Shown piece after piece: positions 39,901 through 54,900 of a stretch of DNA of 64,000 nucleotides (position 1 is its first letter; every line of letters starts with the position of its first letter). This DNA comes from Hybos culiciformis (Eukaryota > Arthropoda > Insecta > Diptera > Hybotidae). Location: contig OZ023273.1 of assembly GCA_964007475.1 (NCBI GenBank), forward strand, positions 149,960,444-150,024,443, given 5' to 3'. The translations under genes were made by a program, and so were the position numbers. The notes below the pieces were generated by a model, which saw only the letters and a list, made by a program, of their open reading frames with translations, did no database searches and was not told the origin of the DNA.

Positions 39901-42900
39901 TTAGCAAACATAAATGGGTTTTATTTGGAAAAGAATAAAAGTTGAGAAAAGTAATTTAAAACTTTTATAAATAAGAAAAATTATGATTATTGATAAATGG
40001 CATTACTAAATTTTAAAATTTTCGCATTGTTATGTTTTAATATGTCGATTTTCGAACAAACTAGTTTTAGTCGAATTGATACTTTGAATTTAATGTGTTT
40101 TTGTTTGAAATTTGGCGAGCTAGTTGCAATTGGGGCTGTACAAGATGACACACTAAAATTTAAGCGTTTCTTCAAACTTTATATATATAAATATATAATA
40201 TAAAAAAGTTGTAAAGCTCCACATTTGGCAACCTGCTTTTCTAACTCAAGGATACACAAAACAGATTTTCGAATTTTTTTTTTTGATAAAAAACAATATT
40301 TTTGAAAGAAAAGTTGTTAAATTTTTTTTTAAATATGTATTATAGGGTTTACCAATACAATAAAATAAATGTTTCTTTTCAGAAATACAAAAAAAAAAAT
40401 TCTACATTATTTTATATTTTACATTGTGTACATTATGCTTGTATAGAAACCCGAAAAATAAAAACAAAAATATTTTACAATTATCGTAACACAAATTAAG
40501 TTAAAACTTTAATGAATAAAAATGAGAAAACTCAAAATGTAAAATCTACCTATATAAGAAAATATTTTTTTTTTTGGTTTTTAAAAAGAAACAGGATTTT
40601 TATTTTTTTTAATTTTTATGGTTATTTTTTAAATTCTATAATTTCTATATTGTTTTCACATAAAATCGTATTCTGGAAAATAATTACTGCCTTAATAGCC
40701 AGAAGGGCCTAAGTCTTAAAAGTCAACTTTTGAGATAATTAAACATTTGGAAAAGTGTAAATATTTTCACCGTATCCGTTTTTAGGTAAAATTCACTAAC
40801 ATTGATCACCTCTTCATATAAATGTTCCAAAATAAAAACAGAAGAACTTGAATATCTCAAAATTATCAATATAGAGTGAGCACTTCTTGTTTAGTGAAGC
40901 ATAGTATGCCTTCTGTCGAATTCATTGTTAAGCGATTATACTAGTTTGAAAATTTTATTTCCAAACTATATTTCGTGAAAATTCAATCTTGAATAAAATG
41001 AATAATAGGATACGTAACTGTGTTCGGCAGTGCAGGCCTAAGCGAAATATAAATAATTTTATAATTTTACTTCTGTCACTTCATACATTGGAAAACAAAA
41101 ATGCTTGATGCGTTGTCGAGTAATGAAATCTTAAGAAGGACAAATGTGAAAGTAATAAAATAATTTTTATTATTATTTTATTATTATTATTTTATTTTTT
41201 TTGCAAATAATAATGAGGTCATAAAATAATTTTCTTTTTTTCTTTTTCTAATTTAGGATTGAATTGATGTTCGTCTCCCTTGGGTGCTCTAATTTACTTA
41301 TTTTTTGACTTTTTTTTGTTTTTTTGCATTATAAACCTTCAAAATTTAATTAAGTTGAAACTTTTATAGCTGAAAAACATAAATAATAAAAGTTTTTGTA
41401 TATTGTAACCTCTTTCCTATGTATTAATAAAAAACCTCTTTTCTATGTTATACTTTTATTTTTACATTAAATTGTAAAAAAAAGAAAAAAAAATAATTTT
41501 TTTATTATGTATTATTATTTTCATTCATTTTAAAATTTACCCTTAAACTAAAAATGTTAAGGGAAAAAAGAATATTCAGCTTATTGGGTTAATGTATAAA
41601 ATTACAAAAAATAAAAAAAAAAATCGCGTTAAAAAGTTTTTTTAAACTTTATACACACAAAGATAATCTCACAGCCAAAGTTCATAACGTGAAAGTAAAA
41701 CTTTTAAACCTGCTGCTTTCCTTATCAAAGGTTTTCAATTCTCAAAAGAGGTAAATTTTCACAAAAAAAAAAATCCTAATAATTTACTAAAGAAAAAAAA
41801 ACTAAAATGTAAATTTATGATTTCAAAATTTGAAAAAATCAAGCTTCAACAAATTGTACTGTACAAAAAAATGTTAATTTTGTTGTCGAATTATACTTAT
41901 TCTGGTACTTGAATTCTGTTCTTTATTGTGTAAGACTAACGATTATGTAAAGCTAAGTTTTCTTGAGACTTTGTCTAACTGGACACTTTACATTTTTATA
42001 AAGTGATCAGACGTACCGGATTATGCGGGACTTTCCCGGATTTAAATCGTATGTCCTGCATTGAAAATTATTCCGGAAAGTGTCCCGTATTGTACATCTT
42101 ACCTTATTATTTCCAATGAAACAACACTGCTTTGGTTTAACTGGCAAAAAAATTCCAACCGATGTAAGGTGGTTAGAAATATTTAATCACTTTTGTACAC
42201 TTTCATAATTATTTTATTTTTTTTGTTAATTTTCGATATTAAATGAATAAAATAAAACTCTATGATATTTTAATTCGGAACAATTAAAAAATTAGAAAAT
42301 TATGTCCTGAGGAATGCGTTAAGCCGTTTTTTATTTTTATTTGAACTGGTCCCGGATTTCAGCATAAAATATATGGTCACTTTACATTTTTAGACAATTC
42401 ATTGAAATGAATTTTGGCCATTAATTAAATAACTTAGAAAAAAGTTTTCCATCAGATCAAATAGTTATTTAGTTTTTCCTTTGCTTTCGTTCAAACAAAA
42501 AGCTTAAAAAAAATTAAAAAAAAAAAACTTTAAAAATACTAAATACTTTTAAAATATTAAATAATTACTTTGGAAATTTATATTTATTACGTGACATAAT
42601 AATGAAAAATAAGTTTTCCTAAACTTTTATTTTTATTTGGATGATTTTATTTTTATTGTTATTTTATGTTTTATTTAAACAAAAAAAAAAATTGAAAATT
42701 AAAAAGTAATCAACAGAAAAAAGGTCCTAAAAAGCTTTATATTTTTCCATTTCCCTTTCCGTTTTGTTTATTGAAAATTAATCAAATTTACTTTAAAAGG
42801 ATGAAATTCTATAATTTTTTATTTTTTTGCTAATAGAGAGAAACCCCCATTGGTTATGTTTTACCCAAAATTTCATTCAAAAAAGGTTTTTCAATCAACA

Positions 42901-45900
42901 TTTTTTTGAGCATCATAAAAGAAGGAAATAACATATTGCACGTAGTCTAAAAATAGATTTTTTTTTTTTTTGAAATGAATATCTCTTCTATTGATGAAAA
43001 TCTTAAATTTAATTGAATTGAAAATTCTTCTATTTTTTATTTTAAAGTCCGGAAAATTTTTTCTTCTATTAAATAAATGTTTGTAATATCCTTTTATTAT
43101 ATAGAAATAAATTTTTTTCAATGAATTGATATATGTCCTTGCAAATAATTACGTTTAATTTCACATTTTTGAATTTCCTATATTATTTCTGTTTTTAAAT
43201 ATAAATTATATTCAATAGAATAAAACGCGAAAAATGTACTATAAATATCACAAAAGCTGTTAATTATTTTCCAATATACTGTTCCAGTGTAATAGCTTTT
43301 AAAGATAAATTTAAAAAAATGTATAAATAGGAAGATTTTCAGGATGCTTTCAGGATGCTTAATATTGGGAATATAACGAGGAACTCATGGGTTCAAGATT
43401 ATTCATATTTTAGCTTCAAACATTATTATGGACAGCTCACAAATTTAACGCTGCTTTATAATAAAACGAATAATCGTTTTTGAAAAGTGTACCTAAACTC
43501 TCTGATGAAAAATGTTTAAAATCCAATATTATTACCATATTATTTTTTTTTTCAAATTTAATTTGAATAAATCTTCTTTAAGCCTTTACTTACTAAATTT
43601 TTTAATTGCATATAACAAGCTAATTCATAAAGCTTTAAATTACAGATATATTTTTTTCTTCCAATAACAAGGTTAAAAAGAAAGAATTCTTTAGTTCTTC
43701 ATAATTTATGTATAAGAAAATTACTCTTCAAATAAGTTTCAAGTTTTTTCATTAAGTTTTTAGTTTTTTTTTTTTCATAGTAAACTTTTTATTCGTAATT
43801 AGTTTTTCAATTACTCTATTGTGTAGTGCTTAAGAAGAAGATTTTATGATGTAAAATTTTTGCAAAAAAAAAAAAAGAAAAAAACTTTTAAAAAAGCCCT
43901 TGAATATTTGTTATTATTTTATTTTCATAAAGATCTTGTTTTTGCCATTAGAGAATAAAAGGAAGAAATTGAAATTATTATACCATAATTTTAAAAAAGT
44001 AAGAGAAAAGAAAATAAATAAGAAAATATCATTTATGAAATTTCTGTATTTTTTTTTTTTTTTAATAAAGCATACATTTACAATATTTACATAAACATAT
44101 CTCCTGCGATGGTAGTATATATATAGTGTTTGAAGGAATTTTGCCTAGAGAGACTCACTTATATGCTCATTTTATATACCGGCATCCGTTTTTAATGATT
44201 TTCATTTTTATTTATCCTTTTTTCTTATATAAATTTAGTTAAAAAAAGAAATACATAAATTTTATAAAAATTTTATAAAAATATACCGAAAGCAATGAAA
44301 GAACCCTTGTGCTGGCGTTAACATGTGAAAATTTAAGCAATTCAACACTTTTAATAATTTTGTATGAAATTTACAACATCTCATTAACTTGTATTAACTT
44401 TAGTTTAGTTCTTTCAAATGAATTAAATTTTTTTGTTAGAATTTTCCAATTTTAAGTTAATGTGACTTTCAAACTTTGTGTGGAACAAAATTGTTTTATG
44501 ATTTATTTTATGTCTGGCGGTCTTAAATTTTTTGTATACATGTACGTTACACTTAAATTTACAAAAGTATAAAAAACACACTTATTGAATCCATAAACTT
44601 GAATTTTTTACGATATATCTTCTGATATAATATTTTTAAGTGGATTTACTGGACATTTTTCAAGGTAAAAGGGGGGTTTACATTGTCTGAAGTTGTTGGC
44701 AATGGGGGAAAAAATCTATATTTTACGAAAAATTATTTTTTGAAAATGTTTTGTTTATTTTATTTTTTTTTCATACCAAAAAAACATAATAATATTTTCC
44801 ACTTTTATTATTTTTGTTGCGTATACGCATTATTATTCGAATAAACATTCTGAAGTTTTTTGTAAATCACACATGTACGAAACTTTTCAGATTTTCAGAA
44901 AAACAATAAAAAAAAATTTCGTTGTATTTGTATTGCAACCCTTATCAAAAATTATTATTTTTTTTTTTTTGGAGTTTTTGTCTAGAATTTTTATGGAATT
45001 TTTTTTTTTATTTTCTCTGCGGATAGAATTTTTGTATTTGGTATTTGTTTTTCTATTTTACATAAGTGTATTTTAAGGAGTATTATTTATTTTTTTTCTA
45101 AAGAAGACGAGCTTTGAGTTCAAAAGGTAAAGGAGACAGGGGCTACTGATTATATACTTTGATTCCAATAAATTGTATCTACAATGTATGATTTTATTTC
45201 ATTACAGCTAGGTGTTGTGGAATTTTTTTTCTCTGTCAATGAAGCATAATTTTCGTTGGGAGGAGTAAATATTTGAAATATTATTTTTTATTTTTCAATT
45301 ATGATATATACCCACTTAATAATTGTTTGTATATATATAAGCTTCAAGTGCAAAAAACATAATAATAATAATATAAATGAAAAAATTTTTTTTTTTGACA
45401 TCAAGACTAATAATATCCACATCTTGTTTTTGACACTTATCACGTATTGTGTAATTTAAATAAATAAAAAGAAAATAATTAGAAATTAAGGTTAATCGAT
45501 TTTAGTTATAGAATTAAAAAAAAAAAAAATTGGATAAAAATTATTGAATTTTAAATTTGCAGAATAATCAATTCGCTCAAGAAAAAGCTTATTGTTACTG
45601 AAACAAAAAAAATTAATGTCAATTTGCTAACGAATTTTTGATGTGATAAAAATTAGAAAATCACAATAATAACAATAAGGCGCAATTCTTCTAAAAAAAA
45701 ATAACATCACTAAGATTATATTTGAGACTTAAAAGAAGAAGAAACATTTTTTTTTTTTTAAACTTTGACGATTTCGTTTTAATAGGCAAATACATAAAAC
45801 AAATAGAAGAAAAGTTTGAAAGTTTTTTTTTTTGATCATAATTTTTTTTTATTAGAAGGATTTTTTTAAAAAAAAATAAATTAGGCGACGAGGAAAAGTT

Positions 45901-48900
45901 TTTTAAATAAAAGTGAAATATTTGACAAATAATAAATTGATACTTTTTGTTTTTATTTGATTTTATGTTTTTATTATTGAAGTACGAAGAATTGAATTTA
46001 ATTTAAATTTAGAAAGAAAAAAAAATCTTTTTTCTAATTTTATAAAATCCATTTGCCATCATTATAAATTCTGCAAAATTTCTGCAAACATATAATTTTT
46101 GATAATTTCCCAAAAAAAGAGTATGAAAGCTTATTTCTATATTCTTTTGTTTTACTTTTATTTAAAAACAAAATTAAGAAATATTTATTACTCCTATCCA
46201 GGGCCGCATTTACTAATAGGCAAACCTAGGCAGCTGCCTAGGGGCGCTAAGATAAAAAGGGCGCTTGCAATTTATTTTTTTTTTAGAAAATTTTATGAAG
46301 CATTCTTTTTTTTATTGAAGTGAAACTTCTTTAGAGGCATTGTGATTGAGAGTGAAAAAAATTAAGTGTCAAAAACCGAACGATTATTGTCAAAAAAAAA
46401 GGCAAAATCCGAACGGCTATTGTCAAAATCTGAACGATTATTGTCAAAAAAAAAGGCAAAAAAAAAAACAATAATAAAAAATTTTGTGAAATAAAGACGA
46501 AAGAACAAAAAAACAATATGAATTTCCGGGAACCAACAAGTTTTTTTTTTGGCACAAACCTTTTTTATTTTCAAATATTTTTCCAATTATATTTTTATTT
46601 TTTAACCACAATTTTCTATTTTTCGTTCACAATTTTGTGCACTTAGCACTAATTTTTTTTTTTCATATCCGCGAAAAGAAAAATTATACAATTTTTTATT
46701 TAATGCAAAAAAAAATAATTTTTTTCCAAATCGATGTGAAAAAAATTAAAAATTTTCATTTAAATTTATTATGTTTCATTATTTTCATAAAATTAATTTA
46801 AAAAAAAACCACTTCAAAAACTTTTCATGGCATTTCTGCTGTCATGAAAATAAAAAGAAAAGAATAAAATAAACAATGATAATTTATATTGTGTTCTCTT
46901 TCTAATTGTATTGAATTAACAGATGTCCCTCTAGTGGATGGTTTTTATAACTAGATTATTCGATTCAATTTTTGATGAAACTGAACCCTAACCAAGTGGT
47001 TAGATGAAATGAGAAAAAAATTTTTCTTAATGTAATTTGTAGTTTGTTAGTGTAATTTATTTTTGACATTAAATTACACTAATAAAATGCAGGAGGAATA
47101 TGTTTATTACAATTCCATTTCAGAAGAAGTACTAATAAACATGAAATTTTTCAGGCATATTTGAAAAAGTTATTTTAGGTTAAACTTTTCGGGCAACAAA
47201 AAGAAAACATGATTTAAGCCACGCTGCTGTTTTTTCATACATTATTGTCGCTAATAACCGGAATTGTGTTTACAGCTTAAAATATAGTAGAAATCATCTG
47301 CAATCAGTGTTGCCATAAATCTAGCCATTTTGAAATAATTTTATGCCACTAAACTTTTTGAGCTTAAAAAGTATTTTAGAATTTTTAAATGCTTTTATCT
47401 CTAATATGGTCTTCGCATTAGTGGAATATGCTGTTTTCCGGAATATTTCAGGAAAATGAACTGGATATTTCATATAAAAATATATTCCGGAATATGTATA
47501 TTCCACTTTCATATTCTAGTTTGTCAGGGTTAAAATTCTATATTTATAGTTACTTTCACTCACTTTTTGAAATTTTATTATAGTTGGCAACAATTTTTTT
47601 TGTCAAATTCGAGTAAAATGAAAAAAAAAAACCAAATAAAATTGATAAAAAGTGAGATAAAAAGTCAAAATTTTCAACAACAAAAATTTTTTCTCTTTCT
47701 AAATTTTTAAATTCCACTTCTCATCAAATTTTGTAATGCGAACGGTAATTTGTTTTCCGGAATTTAATTGGAATTTAAATTAGAATGCGAACAAGGTACA
47801 AGCAGTCGCTGGGTTTTAATTTTTTCTAAGCCGCCGAATTCCCCAAAACAAGTAATTTTAAGTCGACTGGCCGCAGCATTCGAAGGGCAAAAATCAACTA
47901 GTCGCCGTCGAAAAAATCGATCGGCGTCATATCTTATATGCACTTGGCCATTTTAAATATTTATTTAGCCTTCCCAGAAAATACTACTTGCCATGAAGTT
48001 TCACTTCTTCCGTGTGTCCCGAGACTCACATATGTTTTTTTAATTTTTTTTTTTTTTTAATTTAAGTATTGATAATTATAATTAAATTATATAATCGAAA
48101 TTAAGAATTAAGCGAGCGTACGGCAAGCATTATTTTATAGTTCATATTTTATAATATTATAGAATGAATTAATTTACAAAAAATTAGAATTTTTAAACAA
48201 TTGAATTATATACCAACCTAAACAAAATATTGCAAATGCATAAAACTTATATCGGGTATGCAAGAACGTTTTGATGAATGTTTTATGGAAGAATCTGTGC
48301 CAAGTGACATCATATTTGAAATATAATGAAAATTATAATATATAGTAAAAAATTAGTGTATTTCCAATTATAAATAAAATTTTAAGAAGGTTTTTGTGCC
48401 TACATTTAACTAACTGCTCTGCGGATCGAAGTTTTTCGTTGTTGAAACGTACTAGCTATTAATAAAAACTAATTTTACATCAAATAGTAATTATACTGAC
48501 ATAATTGATGATTTTGCAGACAAAAAATCAAGGCGTAAATTTTAATGTGTTCACTATGACATTTTTACTTACTACTAAATACATAAATTAACAAAAACAA
48601 CTAATAATTATATTGTACATGTTGTCTTTAACTTTTATTATTAGATTATGGGGCGCGTTAATATACATTGCCTAAGGGTGCCAAAGATACAAATGCGGCT
48701 CTGCTCCTATCTGATTCAAAATTATATTCGAATAAATAAAATGCATTTTATACAAATGCCATTCTCTTCTTCGCCTATATCATCTGTCACGATTAGCAAA
48801 TTGCATTTTATCAGAGAAAATTTATGTTTTACGGAAATACTTTAGAAAAAAATAAAATTTCTTCAACGGCCGTAATGAATTTTTAACGAACTGAGAAATT

Positions 48901-51900
48901 TGAAATCATAATATTATTCATAAAAAAAAAATAGATAAAAGGAAAAGCAAAATATATAATTTAATTTAAAAACTTTTCGCATCAAAATAATTTCAATTTT
49001 CAGTACAAGCATGAATCTAATTTGATAATCCTCACACTTGTTCCTTAAATAAAAAAAAAATCTTAAGTTTTCATTAAAGAAAAAAAAAAGAATAGGAAGT
49101 TTTTTCTGTAAAGAAAGTTTGGTAATAAAATATAAAGTAGCCGAGTTTTATTCAACTTTAGTCGTATATTTATGTTAATGTAATTTCGTCTGAAATTATG
49201 ATTAAAGAGCATAGGCAGCACAATATTGTTTCTATTTTGCGTAAACATAAAATTTCAATTCCTTCTTGCTTTCAAATAAATTTCAAACGAAAATTTATTA
49301 TTATTTAATTTAAATAAAGTTTGAAGTAATGGCTATGTTAAAAAAATTAACAAATTTATATCGCGTTAGCGAAATTTCTGATTTATAGTATTTTTATTTT
49401 AAGAAAATTTAAGTACAAAATTAAAATAAGAAATAAATCTTAAAATCGTTCTCTTACAAACCAATAAGACCATATAAGATAAAGGAACGGTTTGAAAATT
49501 TCTATCTACAGATTGACCTATTATACTCACGATAAATTCAAATATAATTCATATAATTAAAAATTCTAATTTCAAAAATCCAGTTTATACCCATTTAGAT
49601 CATTAGGTCCATTTGCTTTATATATTTATTTGTCTATTCTTTAATATTGTATTAAAAACCTGATTTTTGAATATCTACTAAAAGTATATTGGTACATAAA
49701 TGACATTATGTTGATTTGAATCATTAAATTTTGTGTTAATCTTTTATGTTCATCATTTACTATTTTACCTACTTACATTAAAAAATATTTTATTAAGGAT
49801 TTTTATTAACTAATTTCTGTCGTCTATTTAATAACCAAAAAAATTCCCCAGGCCGTTTTCAAATTTAATTCAAAAAAAAACAAATTACTTATACCAATCA
49901 ATATAATTTCCTTTAATAATTTTACTGAAAATGACGGGAAGGCGAGCCAAAATATAACAAAAAAAATAAAATATAAAATCTTGTTTTTGCAACTGCCATA
50001 TCCTTAAAAAGATTGCTATTAATTTTTCATATTTTCGTTTTTGAATCCCGCCTTTACCTTTTTTAAAATTTAAAAGCTAAAATTTATATGAAAAAATCGT
50101 GGGGCACATTAGTTTTTCTCTTTATTTATTTTTCTTTTTGTATAATTTCTAACCCTGCTGTATATGAGAAAATTTAAGACATTATGACGTGCGATATCCT
50201 TAGGGAATCCTTAAACTAGAATTATATATACAATTTCAAAAGAAACATTTTTTTTTTGATATATATATATATATCAGAAAAAAAATAACTTGTGCGTGAA
50301 TGAAGTCAATAATATAATAATTTTTTTATCTTGTGTGAAGCCACAAGTAAAAATATAAATTTGCTTACTTCTCAAGGATTTCTATGTAAAAAGATATCTT
50401 CTTACTATTATTAATTCTCCTTAACATAATTTATATTTTATGACTACTTTTAACAAAATTAACTTTTGAAGAAAATATATGATGCATACATAAATTTTAG
50501 CTCAAAATGACAAATTAAGGTAGAAAAAAAATTTGTTACACATTAATTTTTGGTCTGACAATAAAGTCGCATTTAAGTTCCTTTTTTAGTTTAGTCAACA
50601 GAAATTTCAGATTTATTTTTTTTTTTTCAGGAAGATAAAAAAGCAAAAACATAAAGAATATTATTATTTTATTTATCTAGTGGGGAATATAATCAGGTGC
50701 TAATTGCTTTTTTTTATAATATAGATATAAATTTTTTATGAGAACACCGTGGTTTTGACGGAAATATAATGGTTCTTATTAATGAAATATTTGTTTTTTT
50801 TTTTACCTAGCCAAAGATCTTATGTTTTTAATACATATACTTATAATAGCGAAAAAAGGAAAATAATGTAGTTAAATATGTATAGGGATAAGAAAACTAG
50901 AGCTAAAATAATTTATAACGTACAAAAATGTACATTAACATACTGAAATTTATTATTATTTTAAATTAAATGATATGTCAAGGCCACAAAATATAATCAT
51001 TAACAAATTTCATGTAATACTTAGGTACACATATTTAACCACTATAATAATGTCCCATCTATCCAAAGTTAATTTAATTACATAATAAAAATTTTGTTTT
51101 GTGTAAATTTATTGAAATTTTAATTAAGATCCTTAATAATTTATATATAAATATATATTAACAAATATAATTTAAAGAACAAACATATTAAAATATTTAT
51201 TTGTTACATAAAATATTATTTAATATGCTTCAATAAATTTAATTCAAAATGAAAACAGGGATTTTAAGAGAATATAGGTTAAGTTAGATAATTGGGAAAC
51301 AATTTTGGATGAATACAAATTTCTGATATTCCAAATTAAATAATGCTCCAAATTTAACTATAGTCTAGATAAGATTAATCTAACTAGAGAATACTGTCTA
51401 TATGAATAACCCTTTTTTTGGTATAACCCTTTTTTTTATAAATTATAGGAATGTAATAATAATGATAGTTTTTTTTAAATTTAAGTTTTATTAAAGGTGT
51501 TTCAGAAACAATGATATTGAAAATTTTAAAGATATAGTTAAACTTAATAACTATAGTGGACTTACAATTGTGTTGCTTTCAAGTAAATTATCAAGACAAA
51601 GTTAATATTAAATGAAGCTATTAAGGCCTGTTTATTTTTTTTATATAGACCTTAACAATTTAAATTAAATAATAGCTTTCTTGAATTTTATTTAATTATA
51701 ATAGATTAATTGATAAGAAAAATTGTTGACCTATTGAAAACTTTTCAAAAATAAGAAACACCTAAGAACTTAAGAAACTTTTTTAAATAACTATAATACT
51801 TGTAGTATACTATGATTATTAAAAGTATTTTCTGATTTGAGATAGGATGCGTACAACTATAGGTATAATAATTTTTTTGCTACCACTTGTATAAAATGGA

Positions 51901-54900
51901 AGAATAAATAAAACTAGACAATAAAGGAGTTTATATGCATTTATACTACATATATTATGTACTACATGTTTTTTTATTCCTTATTGCATAGTTCTGCAGA
52001 AGACTCATTGAATAATTTTTTGTATGCAATGCATATGGATATTGTTTACACAAAGATCTATGTATTTAATATATACTTATGTTATATGTGAATCGGCATA
52101 TAACATATGCATCAAGTTCATAGTGAAAATAAATGCTTAGATATGTGATGTCGTATATAGTTTGCTTTAGGAAAAAAAAAATAAAAAATTTGTGTATCAA
52201 TGCCTTTTCAATGGCATTAAAAAGTCAAAATATTGACACATTATTAAGCTTTTTATATAAATGTAGTATATATGTTATTTCGCTGATGGAAAAAAATTTA
52301 GATTGTTTAATTTAACTGTCATGCTGTCTGACTTTTAAGATTTATTTCTGTTAGTTTTAGTCAAGAAATTGGTTTTATTGTCATTTATTATGTTTTTTGT
52401 TTAAAAAAAAGCTATGCAATTGATTGGATGATATTGTGCTGATTAAGTGAGATTTAAGAATGAATTATTGTAGATTAGATTTGATTTTTTTAAAAAAAAA
52501 GTTGGTTTAGAGTTTAATAGGTATATTGATGGTTAAATTTTATTTTTAGCGTTACAATAGTTTAATTACTGTACATTATGTAAATTATGTGACAAATTAT
52601 TCTAAAGTGTGTTGATTAATTTTTCTTATTTCAAATGTCAAACTTAAACAATAGTTAGTTAAAGATGTAGTATATTGTGTAGAACAGTGACGTCACCGTC
52701 TTCGTTACAAACCACGTTTAATGCACTCAACTATGGCGAAAAAGTTAGTAGAAACTTATTTGAAAACTTACCATTAAGTATATTAAGTATAATTTTTACT
52801 TCGACATTTTCCCTTACTTCGAAAACTTTTCGTAAGTTGGCTTTATAGTTAAATTATTTTTAACTTGATTTTATTTAATTTTAATTACTTTTATAAAATA
52901 TGAAATACAATATGTTTAATGTATGTATACACTATTTAAGTACCACGAGAATTTTTTTCGTTACATGAAAACACAAAACTTAGGTTTCTAAAACCGCAAA
53001 AATTAGTAAATAAATATAATGTACCTACATTATGTGTTGTAAATAAGAAGAATTTGTTCTGATAATGAATTAAAAATTATTAACTGTAGTGAAATAATGT
53101 AAAGAATTTTCTTTATAAACAGAACTATGTTTCTTGTAAATTTATTTCTTATATATTTAAGAAATACCACAGAGAATTTTTCAGTATTTTTTGAATTTTA
53201 CTTCATTTAAAAATTAGATGTTAAAACATATATAATTTACATCAAAACTTGAGAAACATACATTTTAAAAATTTAATGAACTAAAAAAAAATTATAAAAA
53301 TATGTACTCATTTGGTTAATCCTATACTAACTTGTGATACTATATAAATAAAATTTGTTCCTTTAGATGTTTCTACATTATTGTGTTCATAGGAAAATTT
53401 AAATTAAATTTGTATAAATAAGTTTTTATGTTAAACGTTGTAATTTTAAACTATATCTAGGTCTTACAAAGCTTGTTTGCGCTCATACATAAGTTTTTTT
53501 TGTATATAAGTCCTCTCTTTAATTTTACAGTAGATGTAATATACATGCATATGTACATATGTTTTATCACGACTAAGCATAATACACTTTTATATAATAA
53601 GAATCTAGTTAAAATAATATTCTGCAATCATTGACAAAAAAAAATATTATTACTCGTAATTTTTTTTTTTATTTTGTATTTCACAAATTTACCCTTCATA
53701 TTTTCAGGAAACGTTATCCATCGTTATATATATAGCCTTTTTTTATTTTGTTGTTGAGTAGAATGAACTTATAGGGCAATGCCGTTAGATATTAAACTAA
53801 AGTTGACAATATTAAATGCTTGATATTGATATTTTTTTTTTTTTATTTAACAAAAAAATAAAAAAGATTTAATCAGCTTTTGAACTTTGTTTATCTACTT
53901 TTTTTTTTTTTTGTTATGTCAATAAAAACAAAGATTTATTTTATTCTTTTAACCAACTTTGATCTGCAGAATGTGCAGAAGTTTTTCTTGTCATAGTTTG
54001 TGTATAATATTGTATGTTTTAGAAAGATTAGATATTTCGATAAAATTCTCGCACTCAACATGTTAAATCTATACATTCCAAAAGATTATTCTTTCTACAA
54101 CAGCAGCAAAACTTATACTACATTATAAAATAAAAATTCGGGTTAAAGTTTAAAATAAAAACAATTTTAAGTATATTAGGTTGTAGAGGTTAGTTATTCA
54201 AGTTAACAGATTGAGGGATCAAAGGAAAGTATATAAAATAAAAACCATTTGTAAAAAATCTAAGCAAACAAAATCATTGCAGTGTTATCAAGAGAAGTAC
54301 AAAATTTTCAAAAGTGTAATAAAAAAAAAAGAATTTATTTTTTTTTTTATCATGAAATTGGGAAAAAAAATGTAAGCACTGCGTACTTAAAATTAAATCT
54401 ATGTACTGTAAATATTATTATATACATTTACACTACACAGAAAATCCTAAAGTAATAAAATACAAATTTAAGAAATATATGTTAACATTTGTATGTTGTT
54501 TACATTGGTTTTTCAAACCAAAGATTTTTTTTTATCTTTTTATTTTCACACAAAATAAATTTAATTTCACAAGTAAAATCAATGAATTGTAATAAGTTAT
54601 ATACCTAAAAGCTAAACTAGAAAGAAGAAAATTCATTGGAAAAGAAAAAAATAATAATAATAATATAAGAAATTTTCTTCCTGCATTTTCGACCACCCTA
54701 TAAAACATAAAAATATATAAATAATTTCTAAAAAATAAAGAAATAACTAAATAAAAATTTCTTTCACGATTATATTTGAAGCATATTTTATTATGACGAA
54801 AAAATTAAGAAGAAAATTCTGAAAGTTTTCTATACGGTTGATTGAATTAATTTTTTTTTTCCCAAATTATTATTTCATGTTTTATTTCGCTGTTTGAAGT

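Larger units (their letters stand above)
46199..48703 (+). mobile_element. hAT transposon, decayed, 2.5 kb
   Basis: Ends CAGGGCCGCATTT and AAATGCGGCTCTG form a 13-bp inverted repeat with one mismatch. The exact 8-bp duplication CTCCTATC flanks it (46191-46198 and 48704-48711). Near the right end are frame-broken remains of the C-terminal part of a hAT transposase on the plus strand. The rest is non-coding and AT-rich apart from a GC-richer block at about 47775-47960, which may be a nested insertion. Confidence 0.93.

Noticed and set aside
47768..47956. 62-codon plus-strand open frame inside the hAT element
   Set aside because: No similarity recognised. It probably survives because the block is GC-rich and so has fewer stop codons.
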